A stretch of DNA of 64,000 nucleotides, taken from positions 31,008,989 through 31,072,988 of the forward strand of contig NC_052349.1 of assembly GCF_009727055.1 (NCBI RefSeq). The letters are read 5' to 3'. The notes beneath the pieces are model-generated. The model ran no database searches, was not told the DNA's origin, and saw nothing but the letters and a program-made list of their open reading frames with translations. The translations under genes were made by a program, and so were the position numbers. Shown here one piece after another: positions 12,312-25,926 of this stretch. Source of the stretch: Benincasa hispida (Eukaryota; Streptophyta; Magnoliopsida; Cucurbitales; Cucurbitaceae). How positions within the stretch are numbered: the first letter of the stretch is position 1; every line of letters begins with the position of its first letter.

Positions 12312-12600
12312 AGGGTGTGTTTGGAGAATAACTATCCTAAAACTATAATAATTACTTTTGCTACAGTAAGTACTATTATGTATTCCCAATTGGCTACGGT
12401 CAATACTATTTCAAAACTCTCATTTGCTACAGGTTTTACTATTTTACATTCATCATTTTTTTATTCTTTGCTACATTATTTACTGTTTCCTTATCAAACT
12501 AAAATAGTTTATACCTCAAACACATACTATTATAACCCAAACTAAAATAATCTACACCACAAACACAAACTATTATAACCCAACTAAAATTATCCAAAAA
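12312..12600. repeat. MITE-like element
   Basis: Begins gggtgtgtttggagaata and ends in text with caccacaaacacaaac, an inverted pattern typical of small plant foldback elements. Inside, tttgctaca recurs several times (12358, 12428, 12468). No TSD was resolved and there is no coding sequence. Confidence 0.45.
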
Positions 12601-12718
12601 AAAATTATTCCTCATTGATACTTTTATATAGATATAGATTATAAATAGTAAAGATTCACTTATGTGAACATTGATGTTCAAATTCAAAGAATTCATTGTC
12701 TCGTTACCCTTATTCCTA

Positions 12719-12915
12719 GACATTTTGATATACATACTTAATAATTTTTCTTTTGTATACTATTAAAAATACATTACCATTGTCAAGCATAGACATTATC
12801 ATTTATACGTACTTGATAATTTTTCTTTTGTATACTATTAAAAATACATTACAATCGTCAACATAAGCATAGACATTATCATTGTCAATAAGTTTTCATT
12901 TATATACTATTAAAG
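12719..12915. repeat. About 75-bp tandem repeat, 2.5 copies
   Basis: Two successive copies contain taatttttcttttgtatact followed by attaaaaatacatta, starting near 12742 and 12817. A shorter third copy ends near 12915 with atactattaaag. Low-complexity AT-rich intergenic repeat. Confidence 0.75.
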
Positions 12916-14045
12916 CCTAACATCTCAAAGAAGAAATTAGATGTTCAAATCTTCACTTCGCATATATTGTTGATCTCAAATAAATAAATTCATTGATTCA
13001 CTTATGATAACTATAGATATTATGATAAATGGCTTGCCTCTATCGATATAAATGAATTAATCTATTATTGTCCAATCTAGACCATCGCTATAACTCCCCC
13101 AAAAGTTGACTTCTAGGAGTTCTAAGAACATCTTCAATTTTATCATATCAAAACATCCACTTTTTCCCTAAGCTTGTATCAATCCACCAAAGGACAAGAT
13201 ATAGTTGAGTTGTGAAGGAGCAAAATGGTCAATTCCTATGCAATGTCAAATGACATTATTCCAAAAGGAGCTAGGAAAGGGCTATTCATTATGACAAAAG
13301 AAAATTGTACAACTATATAGGGTTTAGATGGTCCCTATATCGATTGTGAAATGAAAAGATTTAGGTATTGGATATATAATTAGTGAGAAATAAGATATTA
13401 ATTGGTACAAGTTTTTTTTCAAGTGATTCAAAAGTAAAACTAGAAGAACTTATGTTTAAAAGTATAAAATATCATATGATACTAAAGATATGTGAATAAA
13501 TGGTTCCAAGATCTATAATAAATGATATAAAAATATGCTCTTTACTTAGTCATATTGATGTGTCTCGAGAACATGGAGATATTATATATGCAATACTTAA
13601 TTTTTAGTCTAGTTAGGAATTCCTAGAAAAGATATCCTTATGATTTTTTTTTAAGATATTTGCAATGGAGATATGCTTTCTATAAATCATCATTTTTTTT
13701 ATTGTTATATCAAAGTCTTACATTAGCTATATCAGAAGATCATTGGCACATAAAAGATATTTATCTCTATTAGTATGAGACATTTTGAATTAAAAAAAAA
13801 TAAAAACAAAAACAAAAACAAAAACAAAACATATTCTAATATAGGATTATGCTTAAAATGAACAAATATCATGCAATCTTGGAAATAGGGAGAGGTTGAC
13901 GATTGATTCATGTAATAAAATATATTTTTGGTCCCTAAGTTTTGAGTTTAGTTTCTATTTGGTTCTTATGTTTCAAAATATTATAATTTTAGCTTTTTAA
14001 GTTTGGAATTTAGTTTCAATTTAATTTCTAGGTTTCAAAACATCA
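12916..14045. other. AT-rich intergenic stretch, no gene seen
   Basis: I find no reading frame with recognisable protein content. There is a poly-A/aaaac simple repeat at 13791-13828. Text from about 13920 (gttttgagtttagtttctatttggttctt and its repeats) is a low-complexity plant intergenic repeat that flanks the MITE at 14046. Confidence 0.5.
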
Positions 14046-14334
14046 GGCCCATTTGGTAACTATTTTATTTTTCATTTTTTATTTTTGAAAATTAAGCTTA
14101 TGGACACTATTTTCACCTCAAAATTTCTTCTTTTTGTTATGTATTTTTCACCCATGGTTTAAAAAATCAAGCCAATTTTTGAGAACTAAAAAAAGTAGTT
14201 TTCAAAAAGTAGTTTTTGTTTTTGGAATTAGCTAAGAATTCGATCATTATACTCAATAAAGATGCAAATCATGGTAAGACATGTGAATGAAATAGACTTA
14301 ATTTTAAAAAACAAAATGGTTATTAAACATGGCC
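14046..14334. repeat. MITE with GGCC-starting inverted ends
   Basis: Starts GGCCCATTTGGTAACTATTT and ends aaaatggttattaaacatggcc, whose reverse complement begins GGCCATGTTTAATAACCATT. The ends are therefore imperfect terminal inverted repeats of about 22 bp. Length is 289 bp with no coding sequence. No convincing TSD. Related degenerate copies lie at 14984-15271 and in YSL intron 3. Confidence 0.65.
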
Positions 14335-14983
14335 TAGATTTTTAGGTTTCAGATTTGAATTTTGTTTCAATTTAGTTTATATATTTTAAGATTTATATCT
14401 TTAATTTCATTTTTTTTTACTAAATACCTACTTTCAATTTTTGATGTTAATGTCTATATTAATTTAAAACAATCATGAAGGAAAATTTTAATAGCTATGA
14501 AAAAATAGTGAAGTTTAATTAAATATTATTCTTTTATATTAATTGATAGATATTAACACTAAAGATTGAAAGATAGTATTTGATGAAAAATTTATGTTAA
14601 AAGTATAGAACTTGAAATTCATAGACTAAATTGAAACAAAATTCAAATTTCAAAGGTTGTAACCGTTTGAAATCTAAAATCTAAATTAAAATCAAACCCA
14701 AAAATTAAATCTAAACTATAAAAAACGAATGACTAAATAAAAACCTAAATTCAAAATCTAGAGATCAATATATATATATATATATAAAGTTGACATAAAT
14801 GTAGAAATATATGTACAAAGATATTAAAATCAGTATAATTTTCAGTGATCCTCAAAGTCCAATCACAGAAGTATCAATCATGAACCAAACAAATTGGATA
14901 ACCGCATTAATTATCAAGAACCTTAGGGCCATTCCCATTCCCATTTCATCATGCCATGAAATTCCACTAAAAGTTTAAGATGC

Positions 14984-15271
14984 TATTGGATAATTATTTT
15001 AATTTTTAATTTTTAATTTTTAAAAATTAAGTCTATTTTCTCAATATTTTTTATAATACTTGTACAATAGTTGAATTCTTAATCAAATGTCAAAAGCAAA
15101 AACAAGTTTGTAAAAGCTAACTTTTTTCAGTTTTCAAAATTTGGGTTGATTTTCTAAAATGTGGATAAAAAGTGAAAAATAATAAAAGAAATTTAGAGGT
15201 GGAAATAAAATCTATAGACTTAATTTTTAAAAACAAAGACTAAAAATCAAATACTTATCAAATAGAATCTC
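14984..15271. repeat. Degenerate copy of the 14046 MITE family
   Basis: Starts with gctattggataattatttta and ends with aaatacttatcaaatagaat, imperfectly inverted. The middle shares the aaaaattaagtctat and ttagaggtggaaat style text of the family. It is AT-rich and non-coding. Confidence 0.5.
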
Positions 15272-17313
15272 AGCTTTTAGTTTTCTTTTTCTCTCATCAA
15301 CAAGAATATAATTAGAAGTGGACATTTCAAACTCTATGAATTAGTTAATTAACACTCCTCAACTTTCAATTAAAGTAATAATTTAGTATTAAATTTTAGT
15401 TTGTAATAATTTAGTCTTTTAATTTTACTTACTAATAATTTAGTATTTATATTTTCAAATTTATAATAATTTAGTCCATGAATTTAAATAAGTAACAATT
15501 TAGTCCATATAATGAAAATTATTACTATGATTTAATGAAATTTCTTACATGTGTAAATTGATAAATTGATCGGGAATCAAATTTTGTTTATAAATTATAC
15601 AGGCTAGGTCCTTACATGATAAAATGGATTTTCTACATATATAGCCTAGATTTTTACATATTTACGTTGTGCTTTTTTTAGAACAAAATTTTAAATAAAT
15701 GATCTAAAAATTTTTAAACCCAACTCAATCTATGAACACCCCTACTAAATACGTGTTGAATTAGTTTGAAATGGTTGAATTTGATTTTTGAGACGCAGGA
15801 ATATGACGCAGAAAAAGGGAAGAGATTGGGATCTGATCACTTTTAATTTCCTTTTTCACGTATAAAGAAAAATCTGCTTCTTTTTGCTTTTCTTCTCCAA
15901 AAATAATTTCGAAGGAACAATATGCAGTATATAATATTCTCTTTTTTAATGAAAATAATTAAAAAAATATCATTTTTTTTTTAAAGAAACAAAAAGTTCG
16001 GCAGATAACTAATGGTTTGTTTTGGAGACAATCTAAAAACAGATATTTGAAACAAGAGATTCGATAAAAACAAAGTTGAATTTCATGTTTTGAGATATAT
16101 ATTTGGTAAAAGATTTAGAAATTAAATTTCAATCTAAATAAATTTTCAAAATGTGATAGAAAATATATTTAATTATTCACTAAATATTAAATTGAATATA
16201 AATCATTACTAATTAACTTTTTAATTTGTTTTATATTAAAATTTTTATATAATTATTATATATATATATTAAACTTAACAAAAATAATGTAGTTTATAAA
16301 TGAAGTGTTATTGTTTTTATATTTTTATTATAATTCTACATTTTAAAATTTTAAATTCAAAATCTAATATACTGAAAATATATTCATGTTATTTTCAAAA
16401 TTTATGCGGTTTGAATCACATATTCCAAAATAATATTATTAAATTGAATGCAGACAAATAAATAACAAAATACATGTGAAAACATGAAACAGAAAATAAT
16501 TCTATCAAACATGTCCCAAGTATTTTTATCTAGAGAAGTAAGCCTCAAGTGCGCGTGGTCGCTTGCCAATTACAAGAAGTGACGTTAGAAAAGAAAATAT
16601 CATTGATCAACCAAAATTAGCTCCATCTTAATCGTTCAATATTTGGTTCAAATTTTCTTCATATTACATCATCATGAAGTGTCGTAATTTGGGTTCGCCA
16701 TGGCCATACAAGTTGTGAGTCACTGCTCTTAATCCTCAACTCTTTTTACTCTCTACTTTTTGGTCCAATCTTCTCCGATCTCATCATTTTCAATACAAAC
16801 CTAAGTCAACTTTCCATTGTTTGTTTGTTGAAGATTTTCCCCCTTTTTTCTTTAAAGGGTTTGTTGAAGCAGTTGCGGTTGTGTAGTACAAAAATCAATT
16901 TCGAGTTATTGTACTTTTTTTTTTTGCAGTACAAACCATATTTTGATTTCCCACTCTGGCTGCCTCGGCTGTTATTGGATCATTTGACTATAAAAAAAAA
17001 TTGGGGATTGTTGTTATTCTGTCATGTAATTGCATTGAGAGTCAGCAGAGATGACTAGAAGATTGAAAATTCATCCATTTATTTGAGTATCTTGGTCTGA
17101 AAAACAGGCAAAACAACTGTCCCCAAGTCAATAGTTTTGAATTTTCATCTATAAGGTATGTATTTTTAATGGGGTTGAATTTGTTGTCTTTATTCTCAAA
17201 TCTTATATTATATCGAACTATTTAAGCCTCCCCTTTTTGGGTTCTTACTTGCTTGAGACAATGAAAATGGTAGATAGCTGAATCTGATTGGATTGAAGAG
17301 TTTGATTATTCAA
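15272..17313. other. AT-rich upstream region of the YSL gene
   Basis: No coding gene is seen. 15360-15520 repeats an aataatttagt phrase several times. 16013-16517 may be another foldback element (ggtttgttttggaga at the left, tctatcaaacatgtccc at the right). The last few hundred bases before 17314 are presumably YSL promoter and 5' UTR. I cannot fix a transcription start or a leader intron from sequence alone. Confidence 0.4.
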
Positions 17314-20300
17314 ATGGGGAACTCAAACATAGAAGAAGTGCAAGAAATTGAAACTGCTGAAAGTATAGAGGAAGAGAAGACTCATGATGAGGCAGAAAAT
17401 GTAAAAAGAATTGCGCCTTGGAGTAGACAGATTACAATCCGGGGTGTTGTTGCAAGCATAGCAATAGGAATTATGTACAGTGTAATAGTGATGAAGCTTA
17501 ATCTTACAACAGGTTTAGTCCCAAATTTGAATGTCTCTGCTGCTCTTATTGCATTTGTCTTTATAAAGACATGGACTACGTTGCTTGAGAAAGCTGGAAT
17601 TGTATCCACTCCCTTTACACGGCAGGAAAATAGTGTAATTCAGACATGTGCCGTGGCTTGTTACAGCATTGCTGTTGGAGGTAAGACAGCTATGTGCTAG
17701 CCAAATGTTTTTGCCATGGAAATGCTTTGTTTTTTTTTTTTTTTAGAATGTCTTGAATATGTTATCTGGTGCTTTGAACGATTAATGGCCAAGACACTGT
17801 TAGTTAAAATCTCTATATCGATTTCTCTAGTAATCTTTACATTTTATATGTTCTTTATTTGTCGATTTCATAATAGATGTGTTTGATATTTCAGTTGTTG
17901 TTATGTAGGCGGCTTTGGATCCTACTTGTTTGGTTTGAGCAGGAAGACATACGAGCAAGCAGGCGTGGACACAGAAGGAAATGCTCCTGGAAGTACCAAA
18001 GAACTTGGAATTGGTTGGATCACTGCCTTCCTCTCTGTCAGTAGTTTTGTTGGACTTCTTGCCTTGGTTCCCCTTAGAAAGGTATACTTCTTTCTGAGAG
18101 AAGTTATGTGGTTGAGAACTTTGGATGGTTGGTTTTATTAATGGTGCCTTCAGTTGTACTGCAGATCATGATTCTAGACTATAAATTGACTTATCCAAGT
18201 GGAACCGCAACTGCTGTTCTCATTAATGGTTTCCACACACCAAAAGGAGACAAGATGGCGAAGTATGCAATCCCTCGTGGCTCTTATATCTTTTCCTAAT
18301 CAAAATATAATCTTTAAAATTAAGCCCCTTCGGTAACTATTTTGTTTTTGCTTTCTATGTTTTGTTATATGGATGTTAGGAGTATTTTCAAAATAAAAGC
18401 CAAACTTTGAAAACTTTTAGTATTGTTGTTTTTTCTTTTTCTGGAAATTAGCTAAGAAATCAAATGTCGAAATATGAAAACAATGAAAACCATGAGTAAG
18501 GAGTTCTTAGAAAAAAATTGTGTGGAACTTGATTTGAAAGCAACTCAAAAGAACTTCTTTCTTCATTTCTTTGCCCAGGAAGCAGGTTCGTGGATTCATG
18601 AAATACTTTTCATTTAGTTTTCTCTGGGCACTATTCCAATGGTTTTATTCTGGGGGAGAGAAATGTGGATTTGCACAGTTTCCTACATTTGGATTGAAAG
18701 CTTGGCAAGATTCGTGGGTGCTCAACATCTTGCCTATTTGCATCTTCTTTTCCATACTTGAAATTGGCTTCCGCCCTACTGATTGGCAAAATATTTTGCA
18801 GGTTTTACTTTGATTTCAGCTTGACCTATATTGGAGCAGGGATGATATGCTCCCATCTTGTGAACTTGTCGTTACTTCTTGGTGCAATTCTTTCTTGGGG
18901 CATAATGTGGCCCTTAATGAAGGGACTTAAAGGGGAATGGTATCCTGGATCTCTTCCAGAGAGTAGTATGAAAAGCCTCAATGGTTACAAGGTATAAAAT
19001 AGGAAATGGGGTGTTTATTTTACACAATCTCAGGACATCATAATTAAAATTTGTACTGAATTCTGTTTTCTTGTCCCCTTGCTTGGTTTTGTGCAGGTAT
19101 TTGTATCAATTGCTTTGATACTTGGAGATGGGCTTTATCATTTCCTTAAGATTCTGTATTTCACTGGCTCAAGCATGTATGCAAAAGCAACCAACAAGAA
19201 GCTGAAAACATGTAAATTGATGATTCTATCCTTCAATTTGTTGTGTCTGCTCTATCTTAGCAAGTTACTTCTCAGCTCTCACCACTTGTAGCAATGTACA
19301 CTAGCTTAATGCATAATTCTGCAACTTGTGCTGGGGGATGATAGTAGATGTGCCATTCCCAAGTTTCCTTTCATTAATTATGACATAGTGTTTTCATGGA
19401 TGCAGTCCCGGATGATTCAATCCAAACTTCTGATGATCATCGACGAAATGAAGTGTTCTCGAGAGATGGTATTCCGATATGGGTGGCAATCACAGGCTAC
19501 ATCTTCTTCTCCATTGTCTCTATCATTGTTATCCCAATCATGTTCTCGGCGGTCAAGTGGTACTACATAGTTGTTGCCTATACTTTGGCGCCGTCTCTTA
19601 GCTTTTGCAATGCATATGGTGCGGGTCTAACTGATATGAATATGGCTTATAACTATGGGAAAGTGGCTCTGTTTGTGCTTGCTGCCATGGCTGGTAAAAA
19701 TGATGGTGTAGTTGCAGGACTTGTAGGTTGTGGTTTGATCAAGTCTATTGTTTCCATCTCTTCTGATTTGATGCATGATTTCAAGACTGGCCATCTCACA
19801 CTTACATCTCCAAGAGCCATGCTTTTAAGCCAAGCTATTGGCACAGCCATAGGCTGCATCGTAGCTCCTCTCACATTCTTTATGTTCTACAAGGCTTTCG
19901 ATCTCGCCAACCCAGATGGTGAATACAAGGTCCCATATGCCATCATATATCGAAACATGGCTATTTTAGGAGTTGAAGGTTTCTCAGCTCTGCCACAGCA
20001 TTGCTTGCAGTTGTGTTATGGGTTCTTTAGCTTTGCCATAGTAGCCAACTTGATGAGAGATCTTACCCCTAAAAAAATCGGGAAATGGATCCCACTGCCA
20101 ATGGCCATGGCTGTGCCTTTCCTTGTTGGGGCTTATTTTGCGATCGATATGTGCGTGGGGAGCCTGATCGTGTTCGTGTGGCACTATCTAAATCGTCGAA
20201 AGGCTGAATTGATGGTTCCGGCCGTTGCTTCTGGTTTGATATGTGGAGAAGGTTTATGGATTCTCCCTTCATCAATTCTTGCCTTGGCTAAGGTTCATCC

Positions 20301-20340
20301 CCCAATCTGCATGAGTTTTTTCTCTTCCAGTAAAAGTTGA
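17314..20340 (+). CDS. YSL: Yellow Stripe-Like (YSL) metal-nicotianamine transporter
   Basis: Seven exons: 17314-17680, 17909-18081, 18165-18262, 18579-18713, 18802-18991, 19097-19211, 19406-20340. All introns are GT-AG and the joined length is 2013 nt, an intact 670-residue protein, normal for the family. The start is the first in-frame ATG. YSL proteins are oligopeptide-transporter-superfamily membrane carriers that import metal (chiefly iron) chelated by nicotianamine. Family landmarks include [18 protein letters not shown] near the N-terminus, [140 protein letters not shown], and [18 protein letters not shown] near the end. It most resembles the YSL1/YSL3-type clade by its C-terminal PPICMSFF, which is an inference. 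The substrate metal cannot be read from sequence. Confidence 0.96.
18325..18485. repeat. MITE-family remnant in YSL intron 3
   Basis: Text starting ccccttcggtaactattttg, followed by aattagctaagaaatcaaatg, matches the layout of the MITE at 14046 (ccatttggtaactatttta, then aattagctaagaattcgatc). The far terminus is not clear. It lies wholly inside the third intron and does not disturb splice sites. Confidence 0.5.
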
Positions 20341-20494
20341 ATCTAGAAAGAGCTTTGTAGTCTAGAGTTTAGACCGAATTTTATGCATATTCAAGATGTA
20401 GAGAAGCTGCAAACTCTTGATAACTTTTAGAATGCATCAAGTTTCAAGCAGATAAAAATATTGCAGCTATCTGTTACTGTATGAGTTAGAACTT

Positions 20495-20500
20495 AATAAA
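20495..20500 (+). other. Poly(A) signal of YSL
   Basis: AATAAA lies 155 bp after the YSL stop codon, a suitable distance for the near-upstream element of a plant 3' end. No other canonical AATAAA is nearer. Confidence 0.6.
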
Positions 20501-20504
20501 ATAC

Positions 20505-22335
20505 TCTGACAAATTGAATCAAACTGCATCATCAAAACATACTCTTCACCGTAACCTTGTATTCATTCTCTTTAACATCTTTGGATGAATGCTTTACAAT
20601 TGAGTTTGATTCTGTATGGTTTTTCATTCACTGTTGCAAATTACTAATCCTATAGTATTCATTCACATCGAAACCTGTTTCAATTGTGTCCACCATTATC
20701 ATTGACCGGATATCGCAATATCATTATGTTCAACTATGCATGAATCATCGCAGCATCGAAGGCGTCTATGTTGTTTATTTGGTTGTGTGATTATAGTTTG
20801 AATACATGTAGACTAAAATCGGTTAATTTTGATGTCAAAGGCAAAGGGGCATTAATGAAGACCACTGCTCAATTCAGAAATTTTGAGAAAGCAACTCATT
20901 GTGGAAACTGCTGGTTACTATGGGAAGACCTTGCAAGTTACCAACACCAACAAACTTTTCAATGACAATTAAACAGATGGAAAGCAGGCAAAAGTTGAAA
21001 AAACTGTTCACACGAGTATAAAAATTGATGCTGTAGAATTTGGTCGATCGCCAACTCCACCGAACAATTTTGTCTGAATGACCACATTGATTTGACCAAG
21101 AATCTTTAGGATGAGTTTGGACCATTTTTGTGAGACATGAATTGAGATCAATCAATTAACTGACATTCAATTCTAGTATTTAAGAACATTGATGTATTGT
21201 TGGGGTTGTATCGTCAATTATGAAATAAACATTTTGAAAATTGTGCCAATTCCAGATGCTCATGTTCAAAATTGTGGAAATAAAAACAAAAAGAAATGTT
21301 ATCGATTAGAGTTTGGTCAATAAGGATCTTTTACTGCATATCATATTCAAACCTCACCATTGTATTGTTGAACTGAGACTTCTAAAGACGAACGAACAAT
21401 TTTATTATGACAAGATTTTAAAATGTTAAAAAAGTAACTCAAAAAAAAAAAAAAAAAAATCTTTCAGAATTCATTAAAATAGTTTTTATTGATCTTTCCC
21501 GACCAAAATTAACCCCGATGTTGAAATAAAAAGTTTACTTCTTTTCATCGCACATCTAAATCATCAATTTTTTTAGCTTTCTCGGTAAAATATCGAAATT
21601 GATCTCAACTAGAATGAAAGAAGAAAAACTATTTCAATGAATTCTCCAAACAAGTACGAGTACTAACTATGAAAGATAAAAACATTTTAGGATTATTTTT
21701 GACAATATTTTAAGATTATTTCTAACCATTTTCAAACTTCCATGGCTTACCTCGAATACTAGGGTTAGCAATAACTTCTTCACACAAAAGGATTAGACAG
21801 TTTGAAAGAAGTTATCACATAGTCAAAAACAGGGGGAAGAAAGGAAAAAAAAAACCCTCAAAAGATATCTACTAAACCACTTGAATATAGATCTTGGTCA
21901 ACTGGAAACAGATTAGAGGTACACGAGCAAGATTAACAAAAAAATTAACTCATCGATCGAGAACGGAAGTTATGATTATTACTCCAGCTAAAAGATACAC
22001 CAAGAACCAGATATTTTCTAGTATTCAAAATTCATTTGACTGGTGCATCCCAATACACTACTCCCGTTTACTGATGTTACGGCAGCCACTGTGAAATAGA
22101 TGAAGGGTGAGGATGCAATATAATGCCAATTATATAGTGATTCATCATTAAAATCTGTCAGTACAACTTCATTGAGCTTCAGTGAGCTATTAAGAAAGTG
22201 AGCAAAAGAAACATCCTGCCGCCTGCTACCCCCTCGAATAAGCAAAGGGATGTGCTTTCTCGGAGCAGAAGCCTAGAGATACGGATCCAGGCAGAAGAAT
22301 GGCATGTAAATTAGCAACCCAACATGATCGAGCAT
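20505..22335. other. Intergenic region between convergent YSL and TBC genes
   Basis: Holds the YSL 3' end and presumably the TBC 3' UTR. Short frames such as 20768-20965 have no recognisable protein content. There is a poly-A tract at about 21440-21458. Nothing else is recognised. Confidence 0.5.
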
Positions 22336-25300
22336 TTACTCGTCAAACGAAGTTTCAATCTTCTCATGGAGGGTGACCACTAAATCATGAGCATCGTCTA
22401 ATAGTTTCCATACATCGAGTTGCCCAGCCATGCTGTTGCATTCCCTTATAATTTCGTCCATGCTGTTGTATTTCTCTATAATCAATTTCCTCTTCTGCAA
22501 TACTGAGGCAGCTATTGCATAGAGCAGCAGATCCTCCGTGGGTGGGGCTCGCTGCCTAATTCTGCTCCAAGCTGATTTACCTACACCAGCTCTAATAGCT
22601 GCCTGATCAGCCCACATCACCTCCCAAAGGCACAGCGTCTGTTCAAATGTTAATTCCCTTCTAAACAGTACCACAACCATCCTATAAACGAAAAAGCAAT
22701 CCTCTGCTTCGAGGTCTTGCAGGTGTCTGTAAAGGTGGGAGTCCTTGAATTTGATGATTCTAGATACAATGTTCAGTTGCTTTCGAATTCCAACCTCATC
22801 AAGCCTAAAGTTATGCCGAGCTTTCCGCATGAAGCCTACAAAGCACCAGAATGCCTCATGATCTTCAGTTATCACCGTGATTATAGGAGAAAGCAGATCA
22901 CTCATTCCTTGGCAATACCCAATTTCAGGATCATATAGAGCATATGCTTCAAGAATAGTCACTAATCTAGCAGCGTGAAAGATTCTACAGGACTCTAGGT
23001 GATCGTAATCTTTCAAACCAACAACCTCGGCACAATGTCTAGCCTCATCATCTGATACTGCTGCTAGGGATGGTGCGTAGGCTATCCATTCTGCATTTGC
23101 ACGTACTGCATCAAGGCGGATGATCCGCTGCCATGTTGTAAAGTCTTCATTACAGCGAAATTTGGATGTAACCTCTGTTACCAAGGGAGATGAATTGTTG
23201 GAAGTGAACTCAGGATCATTGTCCTCTCTACCATCAGAGGAAGGGAATGTTTGACTAACTTCAGGGTCCTCAGAAGAATCTGAATCAGATGATTCAGTAT
23301 TTAGAACGGAAGCATCAGCATCGACACTTGTCATCCGTCTAGAGCTGTCATCCTCTTCCAACAAAACCCCCGAGGTTCCATCCAAGTATCTAAAGTTTGA
23401 GGCCTTTTCGTCACTATAAATAGATTCTCTAGCACTAACCACATCTTCCAAAGTAGGAGAGTCATCACCATGAGCAACATGCTGATTGCCCCCTTCCTTG
23501 TTGCAGTTCATCTCATCATCATCCAACTTTATACTCTCAGCCCCAAACTTCAGTAAAGATCGGCATTGTTTGCGAAGTCTTTCATATTCTTTCCTGCATT
23601 GTATATGTTGACCGCCTTTAAAGTTTAAAATGCCAACTCAGAACATAGCTACAGGTGGGTAAAGTACCCCCACAAACTTATCCAAGAAAAATAAAATGAA
23701 ATAATACTAGCACTATAGAACATATACCTCTTCTGTACTCTTACGGCATCTCTTTCTTCTTCAGAACTGCTCAAGTCATAGCTGTTGAAGACACAAGTAG
23801 TTATGTCAATACATATTTCTCACACCACATGATGCTGAACAATACCATTGCACACACATAGCATAGCAGCACAGCAAGTATGACCATATAGCATGACGTG
23901 AATCTTTATTACACTTGACTAGTTCTATAGAAAACTGAACAATATTTTTATTAAAAGGAAAAATGGCGAATGTATTGTAGCAGAAGGGGAAACCATCTAG
24001 GGGCTATAGGTAAAGACAGCCCCCACCCAAAAGACTACAAAAGCAATGCCTTCAGATTGTTTAAAAAAAACGAAAAAACAAACAAAAACAAAAACATAAG
24101 AACAAAATATAAGATGAATGCATGCAAAAGAGAAAAAGTTATACGGTGAAGAAGCATCAGAATGCAGCATCCGTTTTATTTATATACAGAAATAGCTCTA
24201 TACCTAATTACCCATCTACGTTTATATGATACATACCTATGTAACACACTCTCCAATTTTAACCGATCATTGATTCCAAAACACCATGATCAAGCGTCCA
24301 AGTAGTAAAACTTCAAACCTTTTCATTATACTTTAGCATTGCAGACATACTAGGGCACACTTTTAAACTCATTTGGACATATTGACACTCAGACATTTAT
24401 TGTGGTTAGAGCAAAGTATACCCTTGCTATTATATAGTACAGATGGCATATGTAGTGTTTAGCGAGAGAGTGGGAAACTGAATAGAGTGGATCTCAAAGA
24501 GACATTTAGCTCGCACAGATATGCAATACAAAGAGGATGAGATTGAAGAAACCACAAGGATGATGATGATGATACAATAGCAAGAATAATGAACTAGATA
24601 GAAAGAAACCTGTATCAAACCACTGCTTTCTTGCCCACACACAATGGTCAAAAGGATAAAAAAGCAAAGGAGAGAAGACCAGCCAAATCAATACCCAAGA
24701 CCCAAGAGTCCAAACTTTATGTTTTCAACTCAAAAAACATTTGAGAAGGAAAATTTTGGGAAAAATCGGCATACCAAACTAGATTAGCTCATTCAGATTA
24801 CATAGCCACACAATCTAAGGTTTTGAATTAAAATAGCTCATATATTTGTGTTAAGAAAGATGATGCACTTTGTAAGCAACAAGAGGAAGAGGAACCCAGC
24901 ATTGTAACCAGATCCCCAACAGACTAAAAAACAAAAATGTTGTGTGTACATAATACAAGAGAAGCATATGCAAGATACAAAATGAGGGGGGCACTTACAA
25001 TCCAAGAAGGAACGGCCAGACCTCTGCTCTAATACTTGGATCTACACCCTAGTAAAAATCATCAGATCAAAATCCAATTGGTAAATATCTCAAATTTATG
25101 AAAGAACTTGTAGCTCCTGAAATAAAATGTGTGAGACAAAGTGACGTTTACTCACTCCACTGCGAACTTTCTTCAAAAACTTAATGCCACCATCTCTAAG
25201 TTTCCCATCTGGTGTAAACAAACCCCTCCATTGTTGCGGTGAAAGTGCGTGCTTCCTTTTCTTGCGTGACCAAGGTGATTTAAGGCGTCCCCTGAGACAA

Positions 25301-25838
25301 GGTTAATAGAGCAAAGTCAATTAATTTTAATATTATCCAATGAAATGGCATCTCCTCCGTATGAACAAGGATGATGACACTATCAATTCACCAGTTATAG
25401 TTTAAGAAATAAAAGATGAGTGCAATGATCAAGTGCTCTAAAAGACCGAAGCAAACTGGAGATTTAGATAGTAACTACACGACGTGGGGAAAGGAACCTG
25501 AACGTACTCGAGAAATGAAACATGGAACTAAGACAACCTAAACATCTAGATTGAACAAAAAGATGAAGCCTAGAAACGAAACGCCGAAGATCTGTTTGGA
25601 AAACTAGGTTAAAGTTTAATTTAGAGCTGAATAAGAGAAATGGGAAGGAAAGAGAGACTCACCGATCAGAGGAGGAGGAGGAAGAAGAAGCCGGTGAAGA
25701 GGAAGTGACAACGAATAGAACCGAACGCAAATGAACCCATGAGGAAGAGGCTGAGGATGAGGAAGATGAGGAAGAGGGAGGAGAATTGGAATTCGGATCC
25801 GGAGAAGAGGAAGTTGGAGTTCGTTTAAGAGCTCTCAT
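22336..25838 (-). CDS. TBC-domain Rab GTPase-activating protein
   Basis: Five exons read right to left: 25663-25838, 25156-25291, 24999-25048, 23728-23781, 22336-23593. All introns are GT-AG and the sum is 1674 nt, an intact 557-residue protein. TBC proteins stimulate GTP hydrolysis by Rab GTPases on endomembranes through a dual Arg/Gln finger. Both are visible: IIRLDAVRANAEW with the finger Arg near residue 303, and GYCQGMSDLLSP with the finger Gln near residue 367. The domain entry motif is VDPSIRAEVWPFLLG (residues 106-120), and the C-terminal half has LEAEDCFFVYRMVVVLFRRE. A Ser-rich N-terminus (PPSSSSSSSSASSS) precedes it. A long acidic/Ser-rich insert (about residues 160-285) separates the entry motif from the finger motifs, as in plant TBC1D15/17-like proteins. 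Which Rab it serves cannot be inferred. Confidence 0.95.
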
Positions 25839-25926
25839 CTACGGAAAATTGACTAGTGGAGGAAAATGGAAATGAAATCTTTTGGTTGGAAATTGTGGGG
25901 AAGAAGAGAGATTTGTGTATTGGGCT

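Noticed and set aside
17293..17313. Start of the YSL protein at 17293
   Set aside because: The codon there is TTG. The first in-frame ATG is at 17314 and gives a family-typical N-terminus.
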